DNA of 64,000 nt from Aurantiacibacter sediminis (GCF_016019885.1 NZ_JAEANY010000002.1:620001-684000), one strand, 5' to 3'. Shown: positions 1 through 9,050, counted from the stretch's first letter. Translations and numbers: made by a program. The notes: a model not told the origin generated them from the letters alone.

Positions 1-1
1 T

Positions 2-91
2 GGTGAGCGGATCAGGGTGACGATGGACGGAATGATCGTTCTCGATGCGTTGCTCGCGCAAATTGTTGCGGACGATTTGGTAGCGGCATGA
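2..91 (+). CDS. hemW: HemW-like radical SAM protein, C-terminal end only
   Basis: Only the last 29 codons are inside the window. The frame reads GERIRVTMDGMIVLDALLAQ and then a short tail before TGA. This resembles the C-terminal end of HemW (coproporphyrinogen III oxidase-like radical SAM heme chaperone), where a basic beta strand is followed by 'G..VLD.ll..l'. The stop overlaps the xerC start as ATGA, so the two genes are probably translationally coupled. The radical SAM CxxxCxxC motif lies outside the window, so the name rests on the tail only. Confidence 0.55.
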   Translation, partial: GERIRVTMDGMIVLDALLAQIVADDLVAA

Positions 92-987
92 GCGACGCGC
101 CCGACCTTATCGAGGTGTGGCGCACCCATCTGGCTGTAGCGCAGCGCAAATCTCCGCATACGGTCCGCGCCTATGCCAGCGCAGCGGCGCGCCTAACCCG
201 ACGCTTGCAACTCACCGACTGGAACGGTGTCGCCACGCTCACCACGCGCGATTTACGCGGTCAATTGGCGAGTAGGAGAGCCGATGGCCTCGGCAATGTT
301 TCTGCCGCTCGCGAATTATCGGCGCTCAAGAGCTTCGTCGCCTATGCACGTGAGCAAGTGGGCGCCGATCCCGGCACTGCCCCCCGCGTTCGCGGTCCCC
401 GCATCAAAAAGGGCTTGCCACGTCCGGTCACTCCCGATGAAGCGAGCGCAATGGTTGAGGTCGTTGCCGATATGGCGGCGGAGGGCTGGACGGGTCTTCG
501 CGATGCTGCGGTGCTATTGCTCATGTATGGCGCCGGATTGCGGATTGCGGAGGCGCTTTCGCTTCGAGGTGGCGATTTTCCGCTTGGCGAGACGCTAGTC
601 GTTACCGGCAAGGGCAACAAGCAGCGCGTCGTTCCCCTGCTCCCCATCGTGCGCGACGCGGTGGAGAAATATGCGCGCGAATGCCCCTTCGATCTAGTCG
701 AAGACGGTCCGCTGTTCCGCGGCGTCAAAGGTGGTGCGCTCAGCCAGGGCATGGTGCAGAAGGCGATGGCAAGGGCTCGCAAGGGGCTTGGCCTTCCAGA
801 CACTGCCACGCCCCACGCCCTGCGCCATAGCTTCGCAACGCATCTCCTGGGATCGGGAGCCGATCTCAGGAGCCTGCAGGAATTGCTCGGCCATGCGAGC
901 CTTGGCTCAACGCAAATCTATACCAAGGTCGATGCGGCCAAGATGCTCGAAGCCTATCGCTCAGCCCATCCGCGCGAGAGCGATTAG
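88..987 (+). CDS. xerC: Tyrosine recombinase XerC
   Basis: A 299-residue tyrosine recombinase, the normal length for XerC/XerD. The N-terminal SAM-like core-binding domain spans about residues 5-90 and the catalytic domain 110-290. The catalytic set is complete: R152 (GAGLRIAEAL), K175 (GKGNKQR), H243 and R246 (TPHALRHSFATH), H269 (LLGHA) and the nucleophile Y278 (STQIYTKV). With XerD it resolves chromosome dimers at dif during division. It follows hemW with an ATGA overlap and sits among housekeeping genes with no att-like repeats, so it is the chromosomal resolvase and not a phage integrase. Its stop overlaps the convergent DedA gene by a few bases. XerC versus XerD cannot be settled without alignment. 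Confidence 0.85.
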   Translation: MSDAPDLIEVWRTHLAVAQRKSPHTVRAYASAAARLTRRLQLTDWNGVATLTTRDLRGQLASRRADGLGNVSAARELSALKSFVAYAREQVGADPGTAPRVRGPRIKKGLPRPVTPDEASAMVEVVADMAAEGWTGLRDAAVLLLMYGAGLRIAEALSLRGGDFPLGETLVVTGKGNKQRVVPLLPIVRDAVEKYARECPFDLVEDGPLFRGVKGGALSQGMVQKAMARARKGLGLPDTATPHALRHSFATHLLGSGADLRSLQELLGHASLGSTQIYTKVDAAKMLEAYRSAHPRESD

Positions 988-1598
988 CCATTTTCTCGCT
1001 CTGCCCGCGGTACCCATGTCATCACGCGCCAAATGTACCCGATCACCGTCAGCACAATCAGGCCGATAATGACCCAGCCGAGCACGTCCTGAGATTCTTC
1101 CAATTGCCTGCTGATCCACGCGCCGCCACCGATCAGCGCGGCATTCCAAATTAGCGACCCGGCAAAGGTAAAGCTGAGGAATTTCCAGATCGGCATGTGC
1201 ACCAGCCCGGCAGGCAGCGAGATAATCGTGCGCAGGAACGGGCTGAAGCGCAGGGCAAAGACGACCCAGTGGCCGCGCCGCGCGAAGAAATCCTGTCCCT
1301 TTTCGATATCTCGCCATTCGACGGTGAGCCAACGCCCCCACTTGTCGACCAACGGCTCCAGCCGCTCGTACCCGTATTTGTCGCCGAGCCAGTACCAGAA
1401 GTAATTGCCGACAACCGTGCCCGTCGTGCCGATAATCAGCAGCGGCCAGAAATGCATATCGCCGCGATCGACAAGGATCCCGCCAATGCCCATGATGACT
1501 TCGCTGGGCACGGGCGGAATGACGTTTTCCAACACCATCAGCAGGAATATGCCGAAATAGCCGCTCCGCGCGATCAGATCGATGATGAACTCGTGCAT
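984..1598 (-). CDS. DedA family membrane protein
   Basis: A 204-residue polytopic protein of the DedA/SNARE-associated family (undecaprenyl-phosphate or phospholipid flippase-like transporters of the inner membrane). The typical features are the N-terminal re-entrant segment with ENVIPPVPSEVIMGIGG (about residues 24-40), then GNYFWYWLGDKYG and the arginine-containing FARRGHWVVFALRFSPFLRT. These carry the conserved E, G and R residues of the family. Strong hydrophobic segments follow near residues 145-165 and 172-192. It lies 34 bp downstream of gshB on the same strand and probably shares its transcript. The substrate cannot be deduced from sequence. Confidence 0.88.
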   Translation of the reverse strand: MHEFIIDLIARSGYFGIFLLMVLENVIPPVPSEVIMGIGGILVDRGDMHFWPLLIIGTTGTVVGNYFWYWLGDKYGYERLEPLVDKWGRWLTVEWRDIEKGQDFFARRGHWVVFALRFSPFLRTIISLPAGLVHMPIWKFLSFTFAGSLIWNAALIGGGAWISRQLEESQDVLGWVIIGLIVLTVIGYIWRVMTWVPRAERENG

Positions 1599-1632
1599 GG
1601 CTGACCAACGCGCTGCCGCGCGGATGGTTCAC

Positions 1633-2586
1633 TCACATCGCGGCGTGCCGTGCTTCCAGCGCGTCCCAAATCATCCCGGCGGTGTCGGTATTGTTGAATT
1701 TGTCGATGGCGACGATGCCGGTGGGAGAGGTCACGTTGATCTCGGTCAACCATTCGCCACCGATTACGTCTATGCCGACGAAAGTCAGTCCGCGGCGTTT
1801 CAGGTCGGGTCCCATTGCATCGCAAATTTCCCATTCGCGCGGAGTAAGTTCGGTCGCTTCGGCTGAGCCGCCTTGTGCAAGGTTCGAGCGGAATTCGCCC
1901 TCGCCCGGCTTGCGATTGATCGCGCCCGCCACCACGCCATCAACCAGCACGATACGCTTGTCGCCTTTGGACACGCCGGGAAGGAAAGGCTGGACCATAT
2001 GCGGCTCCGGCCAGGTCTGGTTGAACACTTCGAATAGCGCGGACATGTTAGTGCCATCAGAATCGATCTTGAAAATCGCCTTGCCGCCATTGCCGTGCAG
2101 CGGCTTCACCACCACCGCGCCGTGTTTCTTCTGGAAGTCGCGCACATCGTCGAGCATGCGAGTAATTAACGTCGGCGGCATGAACTGCGCGTAATCGAGC
2201 ACATACATTTTCTCAGGCGCATTGATCACTTCGCGCGGATCATTGCTGACGAGCGTCTTGCCCTTCAACCGATCCAGCAGCAGCGCGGCGCTGATGTAGC
2301 CGAGGTGAAACGGCGGATCCTGCCGCATCAGGATTACATCAATATCTTCGGCCAGATCGAGCTTGGTGCGCTCGCCGGCGTCGAAGTGGTTTCCCTCAAC
2401 CCGCTGGACGGTGACCGGCCGCGCCCAGGCGCAGACCTTGCCATCCTCCCAGCTCAGTGTCTTGACGTCATATTCCCAAAGCGAATGGCCGCGCGCCTGC
2501 GCTGCGAGCATCAGCGCGAAGCTGGAATCCCCGGCGATATTGATGCTTTCGAGCGGGTCCATCTGGACGGCGACGCGTAATGACAT
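1633..2586 (-). CDS. gshB: Glutathione synthetase
   Basis: A 317-residue ATP-grasp ligase that joins gamma-glutamylcysteine and glycine to give glutathione in the cytosol. Family hallmarks in order: the N-terminal MDPLESINIAGDSSFALM, the RQDPPFHLGYI substrate loop, NDPREVINAPEKMYVL, VVVKPLHGNGGKAIFKI (ATP-grasp glycine-rich loop), KGDKRIVLVDG, and the Mg-binding FVGIDVIGGEWLTEINVTSPTG. Length matches E. coli GshB (about 315). It is preceded by yraN with a 9-bp gap and followed by the DedA gene, suggesting an rsmI-yraN-gshB-dedA transcription unit. Confidence 0.96.
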   Translation of the reverse strand: MSLRVAVQMDPLESINIAGDSSFALMLAAQARGHSLWEYDVKTLSWEDGKVCAWARPVTVQRVEGNHFDAGERTKLDLAEDIDVILMRQDPPFHLGYISAALLLDRLKGKTLVSNDPREVINAPEKMYVLDYAQFMPPTLITRMLDDVRDFQKKHGAVVVKPLHGNGGKAIFKIDSDGTNMSALFEVFNQTWPEPHMVQPFLPGVSKGDKRIVLVDGVVAGAINRKPGEGEFRSNLAQGGSAEATELTPREWEICDAMGPDLKRRGLTFVGIDVIGGEWLTEINVTSPTGIVAIDKFNNTDTAGMIWDALEARHAAM

Positions 2587-2595
2587 GCGGGTTCC

Positions 2596-2946
2596 TCAGG
2601 GTTGCCAGGCATTCACGATGTGGCGCGGCATGGAGCCGGGTGCAAGCAGGATTACATCCACCCTGATGTCTTCGCCTTCCGTCGCGTAATTGTGTGCCAC
2701 GGCTTCCACTGCGGCGGCAACGCGCGAAAGGCGGTATTCGTCGATTGCATGGTCAAGGTCGGCTTTCTTCGAGCGCCATTTGACTTCGATAAAGGCCACT
2801 ATTCCGGCGCGTTTGGCGATGAGGTCGATCTCGCCCGCAGGAGTGCGCACGCGCTTGCCCATAATGCGCCAACCTTTGAGTTGTAGCCACGCTGCCGCCC
2901 TGCCCTCGCCTTGCCTGCCGCGCTTCTCTGCCAGCTGGCGTTTCAC
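2596..2946 (-). CDS. yraN: YraN family (UPF0102) nuclease-fold protein
   Basis: A 116-residue member of the YraN/UPF0102 family, which has an Endonuclease/Holliday-junction-resolvase-like fold but no firmly established reaction. Visible family signatures are GEGRAAAWLQLKGWRI, the acidic catalytic-like GEIDLIA and FIEVKWR, and a helix rich in Arg and Ala. Its ATG overlaps the rsmI stop as ATGA, so translation is coupled. The rsmI/lpoA/yraN neighbourhood is the same as in E. coli (yraL-yraM-yraN). Confidence 0.9.
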   Translation of the reverse strand: MKRQLAEKRGRQGEGRAAAWLQLKGWRIMGKRVRTPAGEIDLIAKRAGIVAFIEVKWRSKKADLDHAIDEYRLSRVAAAVEAVAHNYATEGEDIRVDVILLAPGSMPRHIVNAWQP

Positions 2947-3785
2947 TGGCCCTTCAACTCCATCGCCCGGGCGTAAAGCGCCTTGCGATCCTGCCCCGTG
3001 GCCTTGGCGACTTGCGCCACGGCTTTCGAAGCCTTTTCGGTCTGGAGCAAATCGCGAAGCATTGCGTCGACATCCACCGCGTCCATGCTCTGCTCAATGG
3101 GAGGACCAATCAATAGGACGATTTCGCCCTTGGGTGGGTGATCCGTGTAATACTGCGCCAGTTCGGCGGCGCTGCCGGTGCGGCATTCCTCGTAAAGCTT
3201 GGTCAATTCGCGCGCGACCGCGACTTCACGATTGGGAAAGAGGCTCGCAATCGCGGAAAGACTTTTTACGAGGCGTGGTGCGGTCTCGAAGAAAATCAGC
3301 GTCGTCCGGACGGCGCCAAGCTCTTCCAGAAGCTCTCGGCGTGCCTTTTCCTTGGGCGGCAAGAAGCCTGCAAACATGAAGCGATCATTGGGAAGTCCCG
3401 ATAGCGCCAGGGCAGTCAACGGAGCATTCGCGCCGGGCAGCACCGTAATCGGCACGCGAGCCTCTTTCGCGTCGTTCACCAGCCGATAGCCCGGATCGGA
3501 GACGAGCGGCATACCCGCATCGCTCACCAGCGCCACAGCGCGGTCCCGCATCGACGCGACCAGTCTTGCGCGATCATTCGGGGCGGAGTGATCGTCATAG
3601 CGCCAAAGCGGCTTGGAGATGCCCAGATGGCGGATCAGTTTCTGCGTTACCCGCGTATCTTCACAGGCGATCCCGTCACACCTCGCCAGCGTCTCGCTTG
3701 CGCGCACAGTGATATCGCCGAGATTGCCAATCGGGGTGGCAACGATATAGAGGCCGGGTGAAAGAGGGTCGGTGGCTTCGGTCAC
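2943..3785 (-). CDS. rsmI: 16S rRNA (cytidine1402-2'-O)-methyltransferase RsmI
   Basis: A 280-residue tetrapyrrole-methylase-fold enzyme that 2'-O-methylates C1402 in the decoding centre of 16S rRNA. Diagnostic stretches are LYIVATPIGNLGDITVRA, CEDTRVTQKLIRHLGI, SDAGMPLVSDPGYRLV, LPGANAPLTALALSGL and FVGFLP-like FMFAGFLPPK. It starts with GTG at the upstream end of a probable four-gene unit (rsmI-yraN-gshB-dedA) and is divergent from the LpoA-like gene, with under 40 bp between the two start codons. Both genes must therefore share a very compact promoter region or have leaderless-type transcripts. Confidence 0.95.
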   Translation of the reverse strand: MTEATDPLSPGLYIVATPIGNLGDITVRASETLARCDGIACEDTRVTQKLIRHLGISKPLWRYDDHSAPNDRARLVASMRDRAVALVSDAGMPLVSDPGYRLVNDAKEARVPITVLPGANAPLTALALSGLPNDRFMFAGFLPPKEKARRELLEELGAVRTTLIFFETAPRLVKSLSAIASLFPNREVAVARELTKLYEECRTGSAAELAQYYTDHPPKGEIVLLIGPPIEQSMDAVDVDAMLRDLLQTEKASKAVAQVAKATGQDRKALYARAMELKGQ

Positions 3786-3824
3786 GCGTGCATCCTTGGA
3801 CCAGGTTCAATGGAGACAGCAAGC

Positions 3825-4994
3825 ATGTTCGGTAAATTCAAGCGTCTGCTTACGATAGGAATGGGCGCGATCGCGCTTTCGGCGTGCGCGGTTATTCCGG
3901 ATGGCGACCGCGGTGTCATCGATCGTGCGCCCCCTGTTGCGGACTCAGCGCCTGCTGCTGCGCCCAGTGCCGATGTGCTGCCGCAGGATCTGGAACGGCA
4001 TCGTGTTGCCCTCCTCGTGCCGCTGAGCGGAACGAACGCACAGGTCGGCCAGTCGATCGCCAATGCGACCACCATGGCCCTGCTCGACACGGGTGCCGAG
4101 AATTTGCGCATCACCACTTACGATACGGGCAGTGACGCCGGCGAAGCGGCGCGGCGCGCGATTGCCGACGGCAACCGTCTGATCCTCGGCCCGCTGGTGC
4201 GCAACAACGTCGGCAACGTTTTGCAGCCTGCGCGAGACGCCGATGTGCCGCTGATCACCTTCTCAAATGATGCGACCGTCGCCCGCAACGATGTGTTTGT
4301 AATGGGCCACGTGCCCGAGCAATCGATTGAGCGGACTATCAATTTCGCTATCGATCAGGGTGCGCGCAATTTCGCCGCGCTTGCTCCGCGAGGCGATTAT
4401 GGCAATCGCACGCTTGCTGCGCTTGAGAGGATCGTGGGCGAACGGGGCGGCAATGTAGTTGCGATCGAGCGCTATGATCGGTCAAATACCTCCATCCTCA
4501 GCGCGGCTGACCGGCTGTCGACCGCTGGCGGTTTCGACACCATACTGATCGCCGACAGCGCGCGCATGTCCGCCATGGCTGCTCCGCGCCTGAAAGAAGC
4601 GGGCGACGATCTGCCCTCGCTCGTAGGGACCGAGCTGTGGAGCGATGAAGCCGGCTTGACCCGCGTGCCCGAACTGCGCGGAGCATGGTTCTCCGCCGTT
4701 TCCAATGACCGGTACGAACGTTTCGCCGAAAGCTATGAAAGCCGTTTCGGTGACGAGCCCTTCCGCATTGCATCGCTCGGCTACGATGCAGTCCTACTCA
4801 CTTTGCGCCTGACCCGCGACTGGCGGCCGGGGCGTGACCTGCCTGACGGTTTGCTGACCGATAGCGAAGGATTCCTTGGCCTCGATGGTCCGATCCGCTT
4901 CATGAGCAATGGCGTGGGCGAACGCGCTTTCGAGGTGCGGCAGGTCGGCAACGGTGTGTTCACCGTGGTCGATGCTGCGCCATCGGGGTTCTAA
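3825..4994 (+). CDS. LpoA-like penicillin-binding protein activator lipoprotein
   Basis: The ATG at 3825 is preferred over 3810 because a GGAGA Shine-Dalgarno sits about 8 bases before it and the protein then begins MFGKFKRLL with a clean lipoprotein signal ending in the lipobox LSAC. The mature 389-residue precursor contains a type I periplasmic-binding fold (VALLVPLSGTNAQVGQSIAN, LILGPLVRNNVGNVL, FAALAPRGDYGNRT, FDTILIADSA). This matches the C-terminal domain of LpoA/LppC, which activates PBP1A from the outer membrane. It is shorter than enterobacterial LpoA (about 680 residues) because the N-terminal TPR domain is absent, as is usual in alphaproteobacteria. Location beside rsmI and yraN supports the assignment. 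Confidence 0.85.
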   Translation: MFGKFKRLLTIGMGAIALSACAVIPDGDRGVIDRAPPVADSAPAAAPSADVLPQDLERHRVALLVPLSGTNAQVGQSIANATTMALLDTGAENLRITTYDTGSDAGEAARRAIADGNRLILGPLVRNNVGNVLQPARDADVPLITFSNDATVARNDVFVMGHVPEQSIERTINFAIDQGARNFAALAPRGDYGNRTLAALERIVGERGGNVVAIERYDRSNTSILSAADRLSTAGGFDTILIADSARMSAMAAPRLKEAGDDLPSLVGTELWSDEAGLTRVPELRGAWFSAVSNDRYERFAESYESRFGDEPFRIASLGYDAVLLTLRLTRDWRPGRDLPDGLLTDSEGFLGLDGPIRFMSNGVGERAFEVRQVGNGVFTVVDAAPSGF

Positions 4995-5067
4995 ACCAGC
5001 ACTAGCGCCGGATAAGTCGATTATCACCGCTTGAAGCGGAGGAATCCGTGCGCCTATAGCTGACAGT

Positions 5068-7056
5068 ATGAGCGACGATCTTTTTGACGGACCGGCCCCT
5101 TCTGGTGGCGACTACGATTCATCCTCGATTGAGGTGCTGGAAGGGCTTGAGCCTGTCCGCCGCCGCCCCGGCATGTATATCGGCGGGACGGATGATCGCG
5201 CGCTCCATCACCTGGCTGCCGAGGTGCTCGACAATGCGATGGATGAAGCGGTCGCGGGCCACGCCAATCGCATCGAGATGTATCTGGAAGAAGGCAACCG
5301 CCTGACCATCACCGACAATGGTCGCGGCATCCCGATTGACGAGCACCCGAAGTTTCCCGGCAAGTCGACGCTCGAAGTGATCCTGACGACGCTGCATTCC
5401 GGCGGCAAGTTCTCGGGCAAGGCCTACGCGACCTCGGGCGGTCTGCACGGTGTGGGTGTCAGCGTGGTGAACGCGCTTTCCAGCCTCACGCGCGTGGAAG
5501 TGGCGCGGAACAAGGAAGTCTACGCGCAGGAATTCTCCAAAGGACAGCCGCAGGGGAAAATCACCAAAGTCGGAGATACGCCCAATCGCCGCGGCACCAG
5601 CGTTACCTTTATTCCCGACACCGAAATTTTCGGCGATCGGGCCTTCAAGCCTGCGCGGCTGTTCAAGCTCGCTCGTTCCAAAGCATATCTGTTCGCAGGC
5701 GTGGAAATTCGCTGGAAGTGCGCGGCGTCGCTCGCGAGCGAAGACGTGCCAGCCGAGGCGACTTTTCAGTTCCCTGGCGGCCTTGCCGATCACCTCAAAG
5801 AACAGGTCGGCAACCGCGAATGCGTCACCGCAGAATTTTTCAGCGGCAATCAGGATTTCCCCGAAAGCGACGGCACTTCGCAAGGCCGTGTCGAATGGGC
5901 GATCGCATGGCCGCTCTGGTCCGATGGATCGACGAGCTGGTATTGCAACACTGTGCCTACCCCCGATGGCGGTACGCATGAAGCAGGCCTCCGAGCAGCG
6001 CTCACCAAAGGCCTGCGCGCTTTCGGCGAACTGACCGGCGTGAAGAAGGCGAGCAGCCTGACTGCAGATGATGTGATGACCGGCGCGGAGATCATGCTCA
6101 GCGTTTTCATCCGCGATCCGCAATTCCAGAGCCAGACGAAGGATCGCCTGACGTCTCCCGAAGCAGCGCGGCTTGTAGAGAACGCCGTGCGCGATCACTT
6201 CGACCAGTACCTCACCGACAATATGGAGCGCGGCAAGGCGCTGCTCGGTTCGGTCATGGAGCGCATGGAAGAGCGGCTCAAGCGCAAGCAAGAGCGCGAG
6301 ATCAAGCGCAAGACCGCGACCAATTCGAAGAAGCTGCGCCTTCCCGGCAAGCTGACGGATTGTTCGGGCGATGGTGAAGGCGAGACCGAGCTGTTCATCG
6401 TAGAAGGCGATTCCGCGGGCGGCTCTGCCAAACAGGCGCGCAATCGCAAGACGCAGGCGATCCTGCCGATCCGCGGCAAGATCCTCAACGTTGCCAGCGC
6501 AAGTGCGGACAAGATCCGCGCCAACAGCGAAATCGCCGATCTGGCGCTCGCTTTGGGATGCGGAATGCGCAAGGATTGCGATCCGGAAAACCTGCGCTAC
6601 GACCGCATCGTCATCATGACCGATGCCGACGTCGACGGCGCGCATATCGCCACCCTGCTGATGACGTTCTTCTTCCAGGAAATGCCGGAGTTGGTGCGTC
6701 GCGGCCACCTATACCTCGCCCAGCCCCCGCTTTACCGCCTCACAGCTGGCAAGGAGAGCCTTTACGCCCGCGATGACGAACACCGCGCAGAGATTGAGGC
6801 GAATGAATTTAAAGGCAAAAAGGTTGAAGTCGGCCGGTTCAAGGGCCTCGGTGAAATGAACCCCGGCCAACTTCGCGAAACGACGATGGACCCGGCCACC
6901 CGCAGCCTGATCCGCATCACCCTGCCCGATCAGCACGAGCAACGCTTTGCGGTAAAAGAACTGGTCGACCAGTTAATGGGCCGCAACCCCGAACACCGCT
7001 TCAATTTCATCCAAAACCGCGCCGGCGAAGTGGATCCCGAGATGATCGACGCGTGA
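5068..7056 (+). CDS. parE: DNA topoisomerase IV subunit B
   Basis: A 662-residue GHKL ATPase subunit of topoisomerase IV, which decatenates daughter chromosomes together with ParC. The ATP site shows EVLDNAMDEAVAGHA, DNGRGIPIDEHPKF and GGLHGVGVSVVNALS. The TOPRIM half shows EGDSAGGSAKQARNR, QAILPIRGKILNV and the metal-binding TDADVDGAHIATLL, and it ends with the GyrB/ParE C-terminal box (FKGLGEMNPGQL, then MGRNPEHRFNFIQ). The missing roughly 150-residue insertion and the length of about 660 favour ParE over GyrB. The next gene starts inside its stop codon (GTGA). Confidence 0.94.
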   Translation: MSDDLFDGPAPSGGDYDSSSIEVLEGLEPVRRRPGMYIGGTDDRALHHLAAEVLDNAMDEAVAGHANRIEMYLEEGNRLTITDNGRGIPIDEHPKFPGKSTLEVILTTLHSGGKFSGKAYATSGGLHGVGVSVVNALSSLTRVEVARNKEVYAQEFSKGQPQGKITKVGDTPNRRGTSVTFIPDTEIFGDRAFKPARLFKLARSKAYLFAGVEIRWKCAASLASEDVPAEATFQFPGGLADHLKEQVGNRECVTAEFFSGNQDFPESDGTSQGRVEWAIAWPLWSDGSTSWYCNTVPTPDGGTHEAGLRAALTKGLRAFGELTGVKKASSLTADDVMTGAEIMLSVFIRDPQFQSQTKDRLTSPEAARLVENAVRDHFDQYLTDNMERGKALLGSVMERMEERLKRKQEREIKRKTATNSKKLRLPGKLTDCSGDGEGETELFIVEGDSAGGSAKQARNRKTQAILPIRGKILNVASASADKIRANSEIADLALALGCGMRKDCDPENLRYDRIVIMTDADVDGAHIATLLMTFFFQEMPELVRRGHLYLAQPPLYRLTAGKESLYARDDEHRAEIEANEFKGKKVEVGRFKGLGEMNPGQLRETTMDPATRSLIRITLPDQHEQRFAVKELVDQLMGRNPEHRFNFIQNRAGEVDPEMIDA

Positions 7057-7913
7057 CGGCTGAACAGGGCCGGAGGTCAGGACAAACCCGCTTTACCGCC
7101 GTTCGCGCCCGGCTCGAAGCGTTCGAGCCCTCGGCCGGGCCGACGAGCTGGTTTTACGAATTCTTTCTGTTTGGCTTCAAGCAAGCGTGGGCGTGCCTGT
7201 TCGGCGGTTTGATGCTCGCGCTGCTGATGGCGACGCACCTGTTCTATCCTGACGATGCCGCGCTGCATCGGTATGATTTTCTTACTCTCGCGGCGCTCGC
7301 CATCCAGATCGCGATGCTCGTGTTCCGGCTCGAGACTTGGGACGAGGCCAAGGTCATTCTTGCCTTTCACGTGGTCGGTACGGTGATGGAGATCTTCAAG
7401 ACCGCTGTCGGATCGTGGGTCTATCCCGAAGAGGCGTTTTTGCGGATCGGCGGCGTGCCCCTTTTCTCCGGCTTCATGTATGCCGCTGTCGGCAGCTATA
7501 TCGCGCGGGTCTGGCGGATTTTTGATTTCCGCTACACGCACTATCCCAGCAAATGGCTGAGCTGGCTGACCGCCATCGCGATCTATCTGAACTTCTTCGC
7601 ACATCATTACCTGCCGGATGTGCGCTATTTCCTTTTCGGCGCGATTACCCTGCTGTTCTGGCGAACGCGTGTCTATTTCACGCCGTGGAGAACGCCCCGC
7701 TGGATGCCGCTCCTCATCGGTTGGCTGCTGGTCGCGCTCTTCATCTGGTTCGCGGAAAATATCGCGACTTTCGCGAATGCCTGGGCCTATCCCGATCAGG
7801 AAGAAGGGTGGCAGATGGTATCGCTCGCCAAGCTCGGCTCTTGGTATCTCTTGATGTACATTTCCTTCGTGCTGGTGGCCGTAGTCGCTCGCCCGCAAGA
7901 ACCCGATTCATAA
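7053..7913 (+). CDS. DUF817 family integral membrane protein
   Basis: A 286-residue polytopic membrane protein with about eight hydrophobic segments. It contains the aromatic and charged signatures of the DUF817 family: FYEFFLFGFKQAWACLFGG near residues 34-52, FHVVGTVMEIFKTAVGSWVYPE near 113-132, GVPLFSGFMYAAVGSYIARVWR, FFAHHYLPDVRY, and WFAENIATFANAWAYPDQ near 232-249. The biochemical role is unknown to me. Translation begins at a GTG overlapping the parE stop, so it is probably translated from the parE message. The conserved acidic, His and Trp residues in or next to membrane segments suggest a carotenoid-, quinone- or lipid-processing enzyme or a metal site, but this is speculation. Confidence 0.85.
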   Translation: MTAEQGRRSGQTRFTAVRARLEAFEPSAGPTSWFYEFFLFGFKQAWACLFGGLMLALLMATHLFYPDDAALHRYDFLTLAALAIQIAMLVFRLETWDEAKVILAFHVVGTVMEIFKTAVGSWVYPEEAFLRIGGVPLFSGFMYAAVGSYIARVWRIFDFRYTHYPSKWLSWLTAIAIYLNFFAHHYLPDVRYFLFGAITLLFWRTRVYFTPWRTPRWMPLLIGWLLVALFIWFAENIATFANAWAYPDQEEGWQMVSLAKLGSWYLLMYISFVLVAVVARPQEPDS

Positions 7914-7973
7914 ACGAAGCGTTTACCAAGAAAGACTATCCCTCTCTGCGTCGAGACGTGGAAGGGATCGAAA

Positions 7974-9050
7974 ATGGCATCAAGGCCAATAGATGACGCT
8001 GCCGAAAATCAGGTTTCCGCAAATGCGACTCTCGCCCAATTGTCCGATCCCAAACGTGCAATCGCCTCGCCCTGGGCAGATGCCCTGCTTTTGTGGGGAG
8101 CGCCCCTCGCGGTACTCGCGCTTTTGGCAGTTTGGCTCAAAGGCACTGAGTTCGCACTCGGCGCCAGTTCGAGCGAAGTTACTGTTTACGCATTCTTTTT
8201 CGCGACGCTGATCACTTATGGCCATCTCGTGGCGGTGGTGCCGCGGGCCTATCTCAACCAGGATGTGTTCTCGGCCAACCGCTTTCGGCTGACAGTGGTT
8301 CCAGTGGTTTTGTTAACCGCCCTCGCGATTTCGCCGACCGTGTTTATCATCGCCGGGGTCGTAGCGTTTTTCTGGGATGTTCATCACAGCGCAATGCAGA
8401 CCTTCGGCATTGCACGAATTTACGATTTCAAGGCCGGCAATGGTTCGAACTATCTTCGGCGGACCGACCTGCTGCTGAATTGGCTGCTCTATGTCGGTCC
8501 GATTTTTGTCGGCGCATCATTCCTAATTCACGCGAACCAATTCTCCGGCCTGTCGGAAACTCCGCTCGCCGTGCTGGCGACAGCGCCGGGATATCTGGAG
8601 ACAGGACATGGCCCGCTTCGCAATATCGCGCTGTCGACTTGGGCCATCGGCATTGTCTGGGCAACGGTGAATTACAGCCGCGCCAAAGATGCTGGCTATA
8701 GCATTCCTCCGCAGAAAGTCGGCCTCATCGCGAGCACCGGAGTGGTGACCTTTCTTGCATGGGGCTTCCTTCCGCCGCTCATCGCTTTTGCGACGATCAA
8801 TATTCACCATGCCGTGCAGTATTACGTCATCGTTTGGGTGCAGGAAGGAAAGCGGATTACCGCTTTCACGCGCCTTTCTACCCGTGCGGCATTTGCAGTG
8901 TTCCTGCTGTTTACGGCTTTTGTCGCCCTCGGTTATAATTTTGCCGGCAAGATAGATTCGCGCCTCGCGCTCGTGCCTTTCCTCGCCTGCTCGCTGCTAC
9001 ATTTCTGGTATGACGGCTTCGTCTGGTCGGTGCGCAAAAAGTCGGTCTGA
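7974..9050 (+). CDS. Unassigned histidine-rich polytopic membrane protein
   Basis: A 358-residue protein with a good Shine-Dalgarno (GAAGGGA) before the ATG and about nine hydrophobic segments. I do not recognise the family. Histidines lie in or next to predicted membrane helices: H84 (TYGHLVAVVPR), H137-H138 (WDVHHSAMQTFGIAR), H278-H279 (INIHHAVQYYVIVW) and H343 with D347 (LLHFWYDGFVW). This spacing of His pairs followed by HxxxD is reminiscent of membrane di-iron or heme proteins (fatty acid hydroxylases, Brp/Blh-type carotene oxygenases), but none of their exact signatures is present. It lies 60 bp after the DUF817 gene, in the same direction, and may share its pathway. Confidence 0.72.
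   Translation: MASRPIDDAAENQVSANATLAQLSDPKRAIASPWADALLLWGAPLAVLALLAVWLKGTEFALGASSSEVTVYAFFFATLITYGHLVAVVPRAYLNQDVFSANRFRLTVVPVVLLTALAISPTVFIIAGVVAFFWDVHHSAMQTFGIARIYDFKAGNGSNYLRRTDLLLNWLLYVGPIFVGASFLIHANQFSGLSETPLAVLATAPGYLETGHGPLRNIALSTWAIGIVWATVNYSRAKDAGYSIPPQKVGLIASTGVVTFLAWGFLPPLIAFATINIHHAVQYYVIVWVQEGKRITAFTRLSTRAAFAVFLLFTAFVALGYNFAGKIDSRLALVPFLACSLLHFWYDGFVWSVRKKSV

Noticed and set aside
88-987. xerC as an integrase of a mobile element
   Set aside because: Full-length housekeeping-type sequence coupled to hemW, with no att repeats, cargo genes or tRNA nearby.
5119-6708. 529-residue open frame antisense to parE
   Set aside because: It lies wholly opposite a clear parE, has no start signal or family pattern, and long antisense frames are expected in GC-rich coding DNA.
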